Below, piece by piece: positions 8,662-18,200 of a DNA stretch of 35,906 nucleotides. Source of the stretch: Pseudomonadota bacterium (GTDB lineage: Bacteria; Pseudomonadota; Gammaproteobacteria; Burkholderiales; Casimicrobiaceae); assembly GCA_018241785.1 (NCBI GenBank), contig JAFEDF010000080.1, forward strand, positions 1 to 35,906. Direction: 5' to 3'. How positions within the stretch are numbered: the first letter of the stretch is position 1; the number at the start of each line of letters is the position of its first letter. The notes beneath the pieces were generated by a model. The model had not been told where the DNA came from. It worked only from the letters and a program-made list of their open reading frames with translations, and ran no database searches. A program made the translations under genes and the position numbers.

Positions 8662-10083
8662 TCACGCGCGGTCTTCCGTCGCTTCGGCCGGCTCTTCGTC
8701 GTCGTCGCCGGTCATCGCTTCGTGGAGGAACACCTTGTTCGCGTGTTCGTCGAAGTCGATGATCTCGGCGTAGCGTCCCCAGCCGAGCATCGTCCGGAAG
8801 AGCTTCTCCGGCTGGTCGTACGGCAGCAGCGAGCCGAGCTCCTCGAGGAGCTCGTCGGCGTCGATCCGATGGTCGGTCGCCGCGGCGAGGTTGGCGACGA
8901 GGATCTGGAACAGGCGCAGCTTCATGATCGCCTCGCGGAACAGCGTCTTGCGCACCGGCGCCGGCGCCGCGAGGAAATACCAGCCGACCTCGGTCATGAA
9001 CACGTCGTCCTTCGGCGTGTCGACGAGGTCGAGCATCTCGGCCGCCTTGACGATGGCGATCGTTTCACCGAATTCGCGACCGATGCGCGCCGACAGGTCG
9101 AAGACGTTGATCGTTTCCTGGCTGTCCTCGAGGATCTCGAGGAGGCCGACGATCGTTTCCACCGGAACGTTCGGGATGGTCTCGACGCGCGCCGGTGCGG
9201 CGGCGGTGACGGACGCGCCCGGCGTGCTGCCGGCGGGTGCAGCGCGGCCCGCCGCGGCGGCCGCGGCCGCGGCGACGGACCGCTCGGCGGGCTCGTCGGG
9301 CAGCACGAGCGCAGTGATCGCCGCGTGGACCTGGTCGACGAGTGCCGCGAACTGTCGCGAATTGACGTCGCGCGGATAGGGGAGCGGGTTGACGATGACG
9401 TTGCGCACACGGCCCGGATGCGACGAGATGATGACGATGCGCGTCGCCATGAACACCGCCTCGGCGATGTTGTGCGTCACGAGGAAGATGCTGCGCAGGC
9501 CCCCGTGCCCGGCGCCGCGCCACAGGTCGACGACCTGCGTGCGCAGGTTCTCCGCGGTCAGCACGTCGAGCGCGCTGAACGGCTCGTCCATGCCGAGGAT
9601 CTCGGGCTGCGCGACGAGCGCGCGCGCGAAGCCGACGCGCTGGCGCATGCCGCCCGAGAGCTGCTTCGGATAGGCGTTCTCATACCCGGTGAGCCCGATC
9701 AGCGCGAGGGCGCGCTCGATCTCGTCGTCCTCGGCGGCGGCGTCTAGACGCCGCTGGACGAGGCCGACGCGGACGTTTTCCTGCACGGTCAGCCACGGGT
9801 AGAGCGCGAAGCTCTGGAACACGATCGCGAGCCGGTGGTTGATCGACGTGAGCGGCGCGCCGTGCGCGAGGACGCTTCCCGAAGTCGGCTGGGTCAACCC
9901 CGCCATCAGCCGGAGGATCGTCGACTTTCCCGACCCCGACTGCCCGAGGAGCGCGACGACCTCGCCGTCACGCACCTCGAGCGAGATGCCGTCGAGCACC
10001 GTCACCGGCGGACCGCCGTCGCGGCCTTCGTAGGCCTTGGTGACGCCCGCGAGTTCGACGAGGGGGGGTGACGCGGCGGACAT
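8662..10083 (-). CDS. ABC transporter ATPase (nitrate/sulfonate/taurine type) with C-terminal AAA-associated domain
   Basis: The 473-residue protein has an ABC ATPase at residues 1-260: Walker A GQSGSGKST (47-55), signature LSGGMRQR (142-149), Walker B EILGMDEP (161-168). A linker rich in Ala and Pro follows at about 265-300. A C-terminal domain starts at ETIPNVPVETIVGLLEIL and resembles the AAA-associated domain found on some NitT/TauT-type ATPases. The last 25 residues are acidic. The start ATG is 11 nt after the permease stop, with no clear ribosome site. It works with the double permease just upstream. No periplasmic binding protein lies in the cluster, so the substrate is unknown. Confidence 0.92.
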   Translation of the reverse strand: MSAASPPLVELAGVTKAYEGRDGGPPVTVLDGISLEVRDGEVVALLGQSGSGKSTILRLMAGLTQPTSGSVLAHGAPLTSINHRLAIVFQSFALYPWLTVQENVRVGLVQRRLDAAAEDDEIERALALIGLTGYENAYPKQLSGGMRQRVGFARALVAQPEILGMDEPFSALDVLTAENLRTQVVDLWRGAGHGGLRSIFLVTHNIAEAVFMATRIVIISSHPGRVRNVIVNPLPYPRDVNSRQFAALVDQVHAAITALVLPDEPAERSVAAAAAAAAGRAAPAGSTPGASVTAAAPARVETIPNVPVETIVGLLEILEDSQETINVFDLSARIGREFGETIAIVKAAEMLDLVDTPKDDVFMTEVGWYFLAAPAPVRKTLFREAIMKLRLFQILVANLAAATDHRIDADELLEELGSLLPYDQPEKLFRTMLGWGRYAEIIDFDEHANKVFLHEAMTGDDDEEPAEATEDRA

Positions 10084-10094
10084 GGGAGGCAGGG

Positions 10095-11855
10095 TCAGTC
10101 GAACCTGAAGCGGCGCTCGGCGAGATCGTAGAGGCGCCGCCAGAACAGCCGGTTGGTCGTCACGACGAACGCCGCCATGATGATAATGCTGAACCAGATC
10201 GCCGGCCGATCACCGTGCTCGGTGACCTGGGCGATGTACGCACCGAGCCCGTCGGCAACCAGTTCCCGGTGGCCCCAGGTTGCGACCTCGGCGACGATGC
10301 TCGCGTTCCACGCGCCCCCGGCGGCGGTCACCGCGCCGGTGACCCAGAACGGGAAGATCGCGGGGATGATCAGCGTCTGCCACAGGCGCCGCCCGCGCAG
10401 CCCGAACTGGGCTGCGGCCTCGCGCAGGTCGGTCGGGATCGCCATCGCCCCCGCGATGACGTTGAACAGGATGTACCACTGGGTGCCGAGCGCCATCAGC
10501 GCGATGCTGCCGAGATTGATCGGGATGTGCGCGGTGATGAAGAACGCGACGACGAACGGGAACGTCATGTTGACCGGGAACGATGCGGCGATCTGGGCGA
10601 TCGGCTGCGCGACGCGGGCGATCCTCGGCCGCATTCCGATCCACACGCCGATCGGCGTCCACACGAGGGTGGCGAGCGCGGTCATGACGGCGACGCGCAG
10701 GAAGGTCAGCACACCGAGCCAGACGACGTGAGCCATCTCGCCGAGGGTGAGATCGCTGCGGATCCCGCCGAGCGTCGACACCGCAGCGATCGCGAGCCAG
10801 GCGGCGGCGGCCGCCGCGAGCGCCCACCCGGCGATCCGCGCGAGCGTCCGCGCACGCGGCGGAGCGCGGCGGCCGATCCGCTGGCCCGCGTCGGACGCGA
10901 GCGTCGAAGCGCGGTCGATCATGCGCCCGATGCGCGCTCCGACGTGCTCCGAGAACCAGGCGAGGATGGCCGACCGTCGCAGGAGGTCGAGCACCCACGA
11001 CGCCGGCGCGTCGCCGGTCCCGGTCTGCTCGAGCTTGAACTTCTCGGCCCACGCGACGAGCGGCCGCCAGACGAGCTGGTCGATCACGACGATGGTGACG
11101 ATCATCGCGACGATCGCATAGACGGCCGCACGCGTGTCGCCGGCTTCGACCGCGGCCGCCATGTACGAGCCGAGCCCGGGCAGCTTGATGTCCTTGTTGA
11201 GCACCGAGATCGCCTCGCTCTGCGCGACGAAGAACCAGCCGCCGCCGAAGCTCATCATCGAGTTCCACATGAGGCCGATCGCCGACGACGGCAGCTCGAC
11301 TCGCGTGAAGCGCTGCCAGCGGTTGAGCCCGAACACCGCCGCAGCTTCGGTGAGCTCGGAGGGGATCGTCACGAGCGAGTGATAGAAGCCGAACGTCATG
11401 TTCCACGCCTGCGCGGTGAAGATCGCGAAGATGCTCGCGCACTCGACGCCGAGCATGCTCCCGGGAAAGAGCGCGATGAAGCCGGTGACGGTGACCGAGA
11501 GGAAGCCCAGCACCGGCACCGACTGCAGCACGTCGAGGAGCGGCAGCATCACCTTGCGCGCCCGCACGTAGTGGGCAGCGACCCAGCCGTAGGCGAGGGT
11601 GAACACGAGCGATGCACCGAATGCGATGAACATCCGCAGCGTCGTTCGCGCCGTGTAGTACGGGATCAGCGCGACGTCGAGCGAGATCGACGGCGGGTGC
11701 AGCTCGTCGAAGCGCGCGCGCATGTCGCCGCCGAGGACGACGAGCGCCCACAGCGTCGCGAGGACCACCGCCACCACCAGCGCATCGACCCAGCGTGAAG
11801 GCAGCTCCCCGGCGACCCGCTGGCCGGTGACGTCGGGGTAGGGGCGGGTGGTCAG
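10095..11855 (-). CDS. Fused double ABC permease (NitT/TauT type); probable CTG start
   Basis: The membrane protein carries two binding-protein-dependent permease domains in one chain. Each has an EAA loop: [15 protein letters not shown] in the first half and [16 protein letters not shown] in the second. The first ATG/GTG/TTG in frame is GTG at 11777, but that would begin inside the first membrane helix and drop the conserved-looking segment [11 protein letters not shown]. An in-frame CTG at 11855 forms a CTGA overlap with the nrdJ stop, the same junction type seen elsewhere in this operon, so I place the start there (586 residues). About 12 membrane helices are expected. It pairs with the ATPase at 8662-10083. 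The substrate is unknown. Confidence 0.85.
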   Translation of the reverse strand: MTTRPYPDVTGQRVAGELPSRWVDALVVAVVLATLWALVVLGGDMRARFDELHPPSISLDVALIPYYTARTTLRMFIAFGASLVFTLAYGWVAAHYVRARKVMLPLLDVLQSVPVLGFLSVTVTGFIALFPGSMLGVECASIFAIFTAQAWNMTFGFYHSLVTIPSELTEAAAVFGLNRWQRFTRVELPSSAIGLMWNSMMSFGGGWFFVAQSEAISVLNKDIKLPGLGSYMAAAVEAGDTRAAVYAIVAMIVTIVVIDQLVWRPLVAWAEKFKLEQTGTGDAPASWVLDLLRRSAILAWFSEHVGARIGRMIDRASTLASDAGQRIGRRAPPRARTLARIAGWALAAAAAAWLAIAAVSTLGGIRSDLTLGEMAHVVWLGVLTFLRVAVMTALATLVWTPIGVWIGMRPRIARVAQPIAQIAASFPVNMTFPFVVAFFITAHIPINLGSIALMALGTQWYILFNVIAGAMAIPTDLREAAAQFGLRGRRLWQTLIIPAIFPFWVTGAVTAAGGAWNASIVAEVATWGHRELVADGLGAYIAQVTEHGDRPAIWFSIIIMAAFVVTTNRLFWRRLYDLAERRFRFD

Positions 11856-14800
11856 CCGCAGGCCCCCGTGAAGCCGCAGTCCGTGCAGAAGTCGCAGCCG
11901 TCCTTGCGGATCAGCGCGCGGTTACCGCATTCCGGACACTTGCGCCCCGGCAGCACGCGCAGCGCCGCGGCAGACTGCTCGGTTTCGGGAACGCTCAGGA
12001 TGCCTGCGTGGGAGACCGGATAGCCTTCCTCGGTCAGGATGCCGAGCATCGCGTAGCGGTGGATCATCAGCCTCGCGAGGTAGGCGATCGTCGACGGCCA
12101 CAGCTGCGACTTCTGCACCCCGGGAATGCGCGCCATGAACGCCTCGTTGGGTTCGGCGTAGCTGAGGAGCTTGCGGAGCTTCATCCCGATCCATGCGGGA
12201 TCGACGACGCGCATGTCGAGCGAGAGCGCCTTGCACAGCCCGTCGAGCACCCGCGGGTATTCGCCCGACAGCCACATCGAGTAGGGCCTGCGCTGGCCGT
12301 CGGGCATCATGAGCTCCTTCAGGAAGAGCACGAAGTCGTCGCCTGCGCCGGGATTCAGCACGTCGACGGTCCACGAAAGCGTCCCGTCGGTCCCCGCCTT
12401 GGGCTCCTTCACGCCCATCAGCGCATCGACGACCGGCGTCGCGCCATGGCCGTCGCCGGCGAACGCGCCGAGCTCGTCGACGCGGTAGCGGACGAGCTTC
12501 GCGAGACCGGAGACGAGGCTCGGCACGCGGACCTTGTGGCCGTCTGGAGGCATCGCCATGTCGAAGCCGTCGTCGCCCGCCGCCTTCTGCAGCGCGGAGA
12601 GCTTCATGTCGAGCCACGCGCGGTCGTGCGTGCGCATGTCCATCGACAGCGTCTTGGCGATCGCGCCGAGGCCCCGCGGCTGCTCGGCGCCGTTGATCCA
12701 CACCTCGAACGGCCACGCCGCATTCCCGTTGTCGAGGTGGCCGATGAACACGGCGAAGTCGCCGAGCGGATGGCGTACGACGTAGGTCCAGCACGGATTG
12801 CCGTTCGGGAGCTCGGGGCGCCCGGGCCAGCGCAGGCTGGCGAGGGGCGGCTCCTGGGCGCGGTCGAGGCGGATGCGGCGGTCGGGATCGGTCGCGTCGA
12901 GATCCTCCCTGCCGGCGCCCGGCACGGTCGGCGACGCGACTTCGAGCACTGCGCCGAGCACGTCGTTCGGGCGGTACGTCGCGATGCCCTTGAGGCCTGC
13001 CTGCCAGGCGTCGAAGTAGAGGTCCTTGAACGCCTCGAACGGGTAATTGACCGGAACGTTGACCGTCTTGCTGATCGCGGTGTCGACGAAGGGCTGCACG
13101 GCGGCGTTCATGCGCATGTGGTCGGTCGCGCTCATCTCGAGCGCGCTCACGAACGCGGGCGGGAGCATCGACGAGCGGCGCCCGTCTGCGCCGGCAAAGA
13201 TCTCGCCGGGCGCGTGCCCCGCACCCGCGTCCCACGGGACCATCGCCACGTCGTCGTCGAGGCGGTGGAGGTGCCTGAACACGCGCAGCGCGTGATCCTC
13301 GACGGTGAATTCCTTCATCGTGTCGTCGGGCATGCGCTTCCTGCGCGTGTAGACCCAGCTGAACGCGGGCTCGATGCCGTTCGAGGCGTTGTCGGCGAAC
13401 GCGAGCGAGATCGTGCCTGTCGGCGCGATCGACAGGAGGTGGCTGTTGCGGATGCCGTGCGCGCGGATCGACTCGCGAATCGCTTCGGGCAGGCGCGACG
13501 CGAAGCGCGGGGCGGCGAGGTAGGCGTCGGCGTCGAACTTCGGAAACGACCCCTTGTCGCCGGCGACTGCTACCGATGCCGTGTACGCGGCGTCGCGCAT
13601 CGCCTCGGCGATCCGCGCGGCCATCGCGCGCCCGTCGTCGCTGTCGTAGCGCAGCCCGAGCAGGATCAGCGCATCGCCGAGGCCGGTGAAGCCGAGGCCG
13701 ATGCGGCGCTTGTCCATCGCCTCCTGCCGCTGCTGCGGCAGCGGCCATGCGGTGACGTCGAGCACGTTGTCGAGCATGCGCACCGCGACCGCGGCGGTCT
13801 GCCCGAACGTCTCGAAATCGAAGCGCGCGCCGGAAGTGAACGGATCCTCGACGAAGCGCGTCAGGTCGAGGCTGCCGAGGTCGCAGCAGCCGTACGCCGG
13901 AAGCGGTTGTTCGCCGCAATTGTGTACCTCGAGGCCATTGGCGTCGAACGCATGAATCCCGGCGACCGTCACATCGTAGACATCCTCGCAGCCGTCATCG
14001 ACCACTTCAAGCACCCTCGCTACGAAACGCTCGCGGTTCTGCGCGCGGTGATACCGCGACAGTGCGCTTTGCAGCCTTGTTGCCTTGTCGGTGTCCGCGA
14101 AGCCGACCCGCTCCGCGAAGACCGCAATGTTGTCGCCGGCGATGACGAGCTCGTGCTGCGCCCTGGTCGCATACGCCTTCGTTCCCCCGCGGCCGTCGGG
14201 CATCCGGCGGATCTGTGCCGGGCGTCGCTCCCGATAGATCGCCGACGCGATACCGAGACGAAGCAGCATTCGCTGCGCGGCATGCAACAGCTTCAGGTCG
14301 CTCTGCGCGAGACGGAGGCTGACGCCTTTGCTCTGGTTGCCTTGGACCGAGCCATCGGCGTCGAACAGGCCGCGCAGAACGCCACCCACGAAAGCCGAGC
14401 TTGCGCGCTCGATCTCCGGAGTGATCGTCTTATGGCCCGGTTGCATTCCCCAGGCGCGGGCGAGATCCCGAAGGGGTGCGGAAGCGAGGCGCGCCTGCCC
14501 GAGACCACGGACGGGGCGCTGGAACCCGCGGAAGTCGGTGCGGTGGTGCAAGGGCGCGACGGCCGACTCGACCGCGGCGATGATCCCGGCGGCTCCGGTG
14601 CGCGCCCACGCGACCGAAGCGTTGCCGACCCGGAGAAGCTCCGGGGCCCAAACCGCGAGCGTGGCCTTCTGCTCGCGTAGCCAGCCATCACCGATCAGCA
14701 GACCGAGCAGGTACCCCTCGTTCCTGTCTCCTTCACCGTTCCAGTTTGCGAGGTCGCGATGGTTCTGGAGCACGATCTCGTCATTCGCGCGCAACGCCGC

Positions 14801-15946
14801 GGCAGGAACCCACTCGAGCTCGCGCACGTAGCGCGTCATGCGTGCGACGCGGCGAACGAGGTGATCCGCGGTCAGGCGCAGCGTGTGGCCCTCGCGCGTC
14901 ACGAGCCTGACGATCCTGCGCGTTCCGGTGTGGAAGAAGCCCGCACTCTCGACCGGGTACGGGTGTCCATGCACGATCGCGTCGAACGCGCGCCCGACGA
15001 GCTCGTGCACCTGCCGCGCGCCGGCGTCCGTCATCACCCAGGTGTCCGCCGTGACACAGGGGTTGGTCGCCTCGATCGTCTCGCAGTACGATAGATTGTT
15101 GTCGCGGTTGATCGTGTCGATGAAGACCACGCCGGGCTCCGCGTGATCGTAGGTCGAGCGCATGATCTGGTCCCACAGGTCGCGCGCGCGCACGGTGCGG
15201 TAGATCCAGAGGCCGTCGGCGCGCTGATGCGCGCCCGCGCGGATCGCATCGGGGGACGGCGCGGCCCTGTGAACGAGCTCCCACTTGCCGTCGGCGCGCA
15301 CGGCGCCGACGAACGCGTCGGTGACGGCGACCGAGATGTTGAAGTTGGTGAGCCCGCCCTCGTCCTTGGCGTGGATGAACGCCTCGATGTCGGGATGGTC
15401 GCAGCGCAGCATCCCCATCTGTGCGCCGCGGCGCGATCCCGCCGACTCGACGGTCTCGCAGCTCCGGTCGAACACGCGCATGTACGACAGCGGCCCGCTC
15501 GCGCGGCTGTTGGTGCCGCGCACGTGGGCGCCCTGCGGGCGGATGCGCGAGAAGTCGTAGCCGACGCCGCCGCCGCGGCGCATCGTCTCGGCCGCCTCCT
15601 GCAGCGCGACGTAGATGCCGACCTCGGTCGCGTTGCCCGAGATGCTGTCCCCGACCGGCTGGACGAAGCAGTTGATGAGCGTCGCCTCGAGATCGGTGCC
15701 GGCCGCCGAGGCGATGCGTCCGCCGAGGACGAAGCCGCGCTCCTGGGCGACGTAGAACGCTTCCTCCCACGCCGCGCGTGCGGCCGGCGCTTCGATGGCC
15801 GCGAGCGCCCGTGCGACGCGCCGGCGGACGTCCTCGATCGTGCGCTCGTCGCCCTTCGCGTATTTCTCGAGCAGCACCTCGGTCGAGATCAGTTGCGGCG
15901 AAAGGGCATGGCCTGCCTGGAGTTGCCTGGGGTCGTCGCGCTTCAT
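11852..15946 (-). CDS. nrdJ: Adenosylcobalamin-dependent ribonucleoside-diphosphate reductase, intein-containing
   Basis: The 1364-residue precursor is a class II reductase making deoxyribonucleotides without oxygen, interrupted by a 380-residue intein; the spliced enzyme would be 984 residues. The N-terminal half has the reductase barrel with [14 protein letters not shown] and [15 protein letters not shown]. The catalytic N-P-C-G-E stretch is split by the intein after NP, so Asn295 is joined to Cys677 and Glu679 only after splicing. The C-terminal region holds two related TSCPD-like modules at about 1060-1150 and 1200-1290 ([15 protein letters not shown] against [15 protein letters not shown]). 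It ends in a zinc-ribbon-like CPEC...CDFCTDC at about 1334-1362. Start ATG 15946 overlaps the TupA-like stop (ATGA). The open frame extends upstream to 16672, but that part is out-of-frame coding of the neighbour. Confidence 0.95.
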   Translation of the reverse strand: MKRDDPRQLQAGHALSPQLISTEVLLEKYAKGDERTIEDVRRRVARALAAIEAPAARAAWEEAFYVAQERGFVLGGRIASAAGTDLEATLINCFVQPVGDSISGNATEVGIYVALQEAAETMRRGGGVGYDFSRIRPQGAHVRGTNSRASGPLSYMRVFDRSCETVESAGSRRGAQMGMLRCDHPDIEAFIHAKDEGGLTNFNISVAVTDAFVGAVRADGKWELVHRAAPSPDAIRAGAHQRADGLWIYRTVRARDLWDQIMRSTYDHAEPGVVFIDTINRDNNLSYCETIEATNPCVTADTWVMTDAGARQVHELVGRAFDAIVHGHPYPVESAGFFHTGTRRIVRLVTREGHTLRLTADHLVRRVARMTRYVRELEWVPAAALRANDEIVLQNHRDLANWNGEGDRNEGYLLGLLIGDGWLREQKATLAVWAPELLRVGNASVAWARTGAAGIIAAVESAVAPLHHRTDFRGFQRPVRGLGQARLASAPLRDLARAWGMQPGHKTITPEIERASSAFVGGVLRGLFDADGSVQGNQSKGVSLRLAQSDLKLLHAAQRMLLRLGIASAIYRERRPAQIRRMPDGRGGTKAYATRAQHELVIAGDNIAVFAERVGFADTDKATRLQSALSRYHRAQNRERFVARVLEVVDDGCEDVYDVTVAGIHAFDANGLEVHNCGEQPLPAYGCCDLGSLDLTRFVEDPFTSGARFDFETFGQTAAVAVRMLDNVLDVTAWPLPQQRQEAMDKRRIGLGFTGLGDALILLGLRYDSDDGRAMAARIAEAMRDAAYTASVAVAGDKGSFPKFDADAYLAAPRFASRLPEAIRESIRAHGIRNSHLLSIAPTGTISLAFADNASNGIEPAFSWVYTRRKRMPDDTMKEFTVEDHALRVFRHLHRLDDDVAMVPWDAGAGHAPGEIFAGADGRRSSMLPPAFVSALEMSATDHMRMNAAVQPFVDTAISKTVNVPVNYPFEAFKDLYFDAWQAGLKGIATYRPNDVLGAVLEVASPTVPGAGREDLDATDPDRRIRLDRAQEPPLASLRWPGRPELPNGNPCWTYVVRHPLGDFAVFIGHLDNGNAAWPFEVWINGAEQPRGLGAIAKTLSMDMRTHDRAWLDMKLSALQKAAGDDGFDMAMPPDGHKVRVPSLVSGLAKLVRYRVDELGAFAGDGHGATPVVDALMGVKEPKAGTDGTLSWTVDVLNPGAGDDFVLFLKELMMPDGQRRPYSMWLSGEYPRVLDGLCKALSLDMRVVDPAWIGMKLRKLLSYAEPNEAFMARIPGVQKSQLWPSTIAYLARLMIHRYAMLGILTEEGYPVSHAGILSVPETEQSAAALRVLPGRKCPECGNRALIRKDGCDFCTDCGFTGACG
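13919..15058 (-). mobile_element. LAGLIDADG intein in nrdJ (380 residues)
   Basis: The intein runs from Cys297 of the precursor ([11 protein letters not shown], block A) to Asn676 (GLEVHN), followed by Cys677 as the first residue of the C-extein. Block B is [11 protein letters not shown]. Block F is [18 protein letters not shown] with its histidine. The central endonuclease has both LAGLIDADG helices, [12 protein letters not shown] at about 410 and [13 protein letters not shown] at about 520, each with its catalytic Asp, so the homing enzyme may be active. All splice residues are present, so splicing is expected. Insertion is directly before the active-site cysteine of the reductase, a place where inteins benefit from extreme conservation of the target. 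Confidence 0.95.
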
Positions 15947-16947
15947 GATGTCTTCGCTGGTGGAATCACGCCATTTTCGTCGATCCGGGCCGCATAGTCG
16001 ACGGTTGGACCGGGTTTCGTTGCGTCGTCGAGCCGGAGGCATTCGCCGAACCGCGTGTCGAGGGTAGCCGGGCGGAACCGCGACACCCCCTTGTTGGGAT
16101 AATTGGTAAGCTCGCCGAAGCACGCGCGTCCGCCGGCGTCGTAGAAGTCGGCGCGCACGAAGTCGACGCCGGCCGAGGCCGCCTCGGCTGCCGCCACCAT
16201 CGCGTCGAGCGACTTCGGCGGAGGTCGCGGTGGCCCCTGCTCGGCGGCAACCGTGCCTTCGAAGAAGCGCCAGCGCTCGTCGTAGAGCGCCTGCGTGTGC
16301 CGCACGCCGCGCCCCTCGTCGACCTGGATCACCCGGACCTTGCCGCCGAAGACGAAGAGCTTGAAATCGGGCGGCGGCAAGGCGCCGTCGCACGGGAGGA
16401 GTTCCTCGGCGTAGATCGCGCGGCGCACGTTCCGGTACGCCCACTCGCGCCCGACGTGGGTGAAATCCGAACGCAGCCAGCGCCGCGCGAGTGCGACCAG
16501 CGAGGCGCGCGACACGCTGCGCTTGTCCGGGACGAGCAGGTTGAAGCCGCTGCCGTGGTTGGCCTTCAGCACGAACGCCGACGGCAGCGCATCGAACGGC
16601 AGCTCGTCGGCGCGCTCCGACCACCAGTAGAGCTCGGGGAAGGCGATTTGCGGAGCCGCGCTGCGCACCCACCCGCGTGCGCGGAGCTTGTCGGCGAAGA
16701 GCGTCAGGTACGGCCTGCGGTCGAACAGGATCTTGGCGAGGATCTTCTCGTTGAAGCCCTTCGGCCGTTCGAGGTCGGGGAGCCTGCCGAAGCGCTGCCG
16801 GTAGAGCTCCGAGAGCCAGGCCCGGTCGCTGACGAAGCGCGCCGCGAGCCCGCGCCGCCAGTCCTCGCGCAGGTCGCGCCAGCGCCGGCGGCCAGGAGTC
16901 AGGATCGGGCGGGCGACCGGCGCATCCCGCGACGCGGCAGGCGTCAG
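15943..16947 (-). CDS. TupA-like ATP-grasp protein; probable CTG start
   Basis: The protein resembles the TupA-like ATP-grasp family, named after a teichuronopeptide synthesis protein and common in polysaccharide or peptide-modification clusters. Visible motifs are [12 protein letters not shown], the glycine loop [11 protein letters not shown], the metal/ATP-site region [19 protein letters not shown], and [10 protein letters not shown] with ELTNYPNKG near the end. No ATG, GTG or TTG exists in frame between the upstream gene's stop and the conserved core. An in-frame CTG at 16947 overlaps that stop as CTGA, giving 334 residues, so I place the start there. The stop overlaps the nrdJ ATG (ATGA). 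The product is probably cytoplasmic and its acceptor molecule is unknown. Confidence 0.8.
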   Translation of the reverse strand: MTPAASRDAPVARPILTPGRRRWRDLREDWRRGLAARFVSDRAWLSELYRQRFGRLPDLERPKGFNEKILAKILFDRRPYLTLFADKLRARGWVRSAAPQIAFPELYWWSERADELPFDALPSAFVLKANHGSGFNLLVPDKRSVSRASLVALARRWLRSDFTHVGREWAYRNVRRAIYAEELLPCDGALPPPDFKLFVFGGKVRVIQVDEGRGVRHTQALYDERWRFFEGTVAAEQGPPRPPPKSLDAMVAAAEAASAGVDFVRADFYDAGGRACFGELTNYPNKGVSRFRPATLDTRFGECLRLDDATKPGPTVDYAARIDENGVIPPAKTS

Positions 16948-18200
16948 AACGCCGTCAGGTTGGTGCCGCCGTCGCCGACGGCGACGTAGCCGACGCCGAT
17001 CACCTTCGGGGTGAGAAGCGTGAAGGTGACCGAGTTCAGGTTGGCCGTGGTTCCCGAGTCGGCAACCGTCCAGGTGACCCCGCCGTCGCCGCTCGTGACG
17101 ATGGTTCCGCCCTGCCCGACGGCGACGAACTGCGTGCCGAAGGTCACCGATTCGAGGTCGGCGGTGACCCCCGACGCGCGCGCGGTCCAGGTGATGCCGT
17201 CGGGGCTCGTCAGGATCGTCCCGCCGCGCCCGACGGCCACGAACGTCGCAATGGCGGTCACGTTCGAAGTTGCCGTGCGCGAGCCGTAGAAGACGCCCCT
17301 GAGGTCGACGGTCGCCGGCGGCTTCTGCAGCGCCCATGTGTTGCCGTCGCTGCTGGTGACCAAGGTGCCGTTCGCGCCGACGACGACGTAGCGGCCGTCG
17401 CCATATGCGACGCTATAGAGGTTCGCCGTGGTCGGCGAGGTGCGCAGCGACCAGTCGGTGCTGTTGGTCGTCGTGAGGATCGTGCCCTGTGCACCCACGG
17501 CCACGACTTGCCCCGTCCCGCTGCCGTCGAGCGCATAGAGCGCGCTGGTCGTCGGCGCGCTGCGCTGCGTCCACGTCACGCCGTCGGGGCTCGTGTCGAC
17601 CGTCCCGCCGTCGCCGATCGCGACGAGCAGGTTGTCGCGGTGCTGAACCGCATTGAGCGAGGCCGTCGTTCCCGAAGTCGCCGGCACCCACGCCACGACG
17701 TTGCCGGTCGTGAAGATCGTTCCGGCGGCGCCGACGGTGGCGAGGCCGGGGAGTCCGGTCGACAGCGACGACGCGAAGCCGACGCCGAGCAGATTGCTTC
17801 CGGTGAGCGGGGCGGCTGCGGTCCAGGTCGCTCCGGCGAGGCGCGGCACGAAGGCGAGGGCCGGCGAGCCGGTGCCTCCGGGTCCGCCGTTATGCCGCCC
17901 GTTCACCGTCACCGAGTAGGTCTTGCCGTTGACGAGTCCGGTGACGATGAACGGTGGCCTGACGTTGGTGAAGATCGCGCAGCCGGGCATCGTCGCGCAG
18001 TCGCTGGTGTCGACGTTCGGGGTCTGTGCGACCCACACCCAGTACTCGACGCTGCCGTCGTTGTTCCAGTTCACCGTGGCACTGGTGTCCCCCGGTTCGA
18101 CGGTGACCCCGGTCGGCATCGATGCCGAACTGCCTCCGCCGCCGCACCCGGCAAGCAGCAAAGTGACGGCGATCGTTGCAATGGCGAGAATCGATTTCAA
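16944..18200 (-). CDS. Lipoprotein with fibronectin-III-like domain and YCF48/BNR-type repeats; TTG start
   Basis: The 418-residue predicted lipoprotein has a signal peptide ending in a lipobox, VTLLLAGC, with lipidated C19. A glycine-rich tether follows, then a fibronectin-III-like domain at about 28-125 ([20 protein letters not shown]). After that come about seven repeats of roughly 40-45 residues of the type VAVGxxGTIxTSxDGxTWT, as in YCF48 or BNR propellers. It should be anchored in the outer membrane or face the periplasm, with a propeller for binding or assembly. The start is TTG 18200, with AGGAAA 7 nt upstream, overlapping the CoxL-like stop as TTGA. YCF48-type proteins aid photosystem II assembly in plastids, but no such role is implied here. 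Confidence 0.85.
   Translation of the reverse strand: MKSILAIATIAVTLLLAGCGGGGSSASMPTGVTVEPGDTSATVNWNNDGSVEYWVWVAQTPNVDTSDCATMPGCAIFTNVRPPFIVTGLVNGKTYSVTVNGRHNGGPGGTGSPALAFVPRLAGATWTAAAPLTGSNLLGVGFASSLSTGLPGLATVGAAGTIFTTGNVVAWVPATSGTTASLNAVQHRDNLLVAIGDGGTVDTSPDGVTWTQRSAPTTSALYALDGSGTGQVVAVGAQGTILTTTNSTDWSLRTSPTTANLYSVAYGDGRYVVVGANGTLVTSSDGNTWALQKPPATVDLRGVFYGSRTATSNVTAIATFVAVGRGGTILTSPDGITWTARASGVTADLESVTFGTQFVAVGQGGTIVTSGDGGVTWTVADSGTTANLNSVTFTLLTPKVIGVGYVAVGDGGTNLTAF

Noticed and set aside
10068..11798. 576-codon open frame antisense to the double permease
   Set aside because: Extremely charged composition rich in Arg, Asp, Glu and His, no family resemblance, and the opposite strand has a clear permease.
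12008..14680. 890-codon open frame antisense to nrdJ
   Set aside because: It is Arg/His/Ala/Val-rich with no motifs, and arises from third-position GC bias opposite a real gene whose homology covers the whole span.
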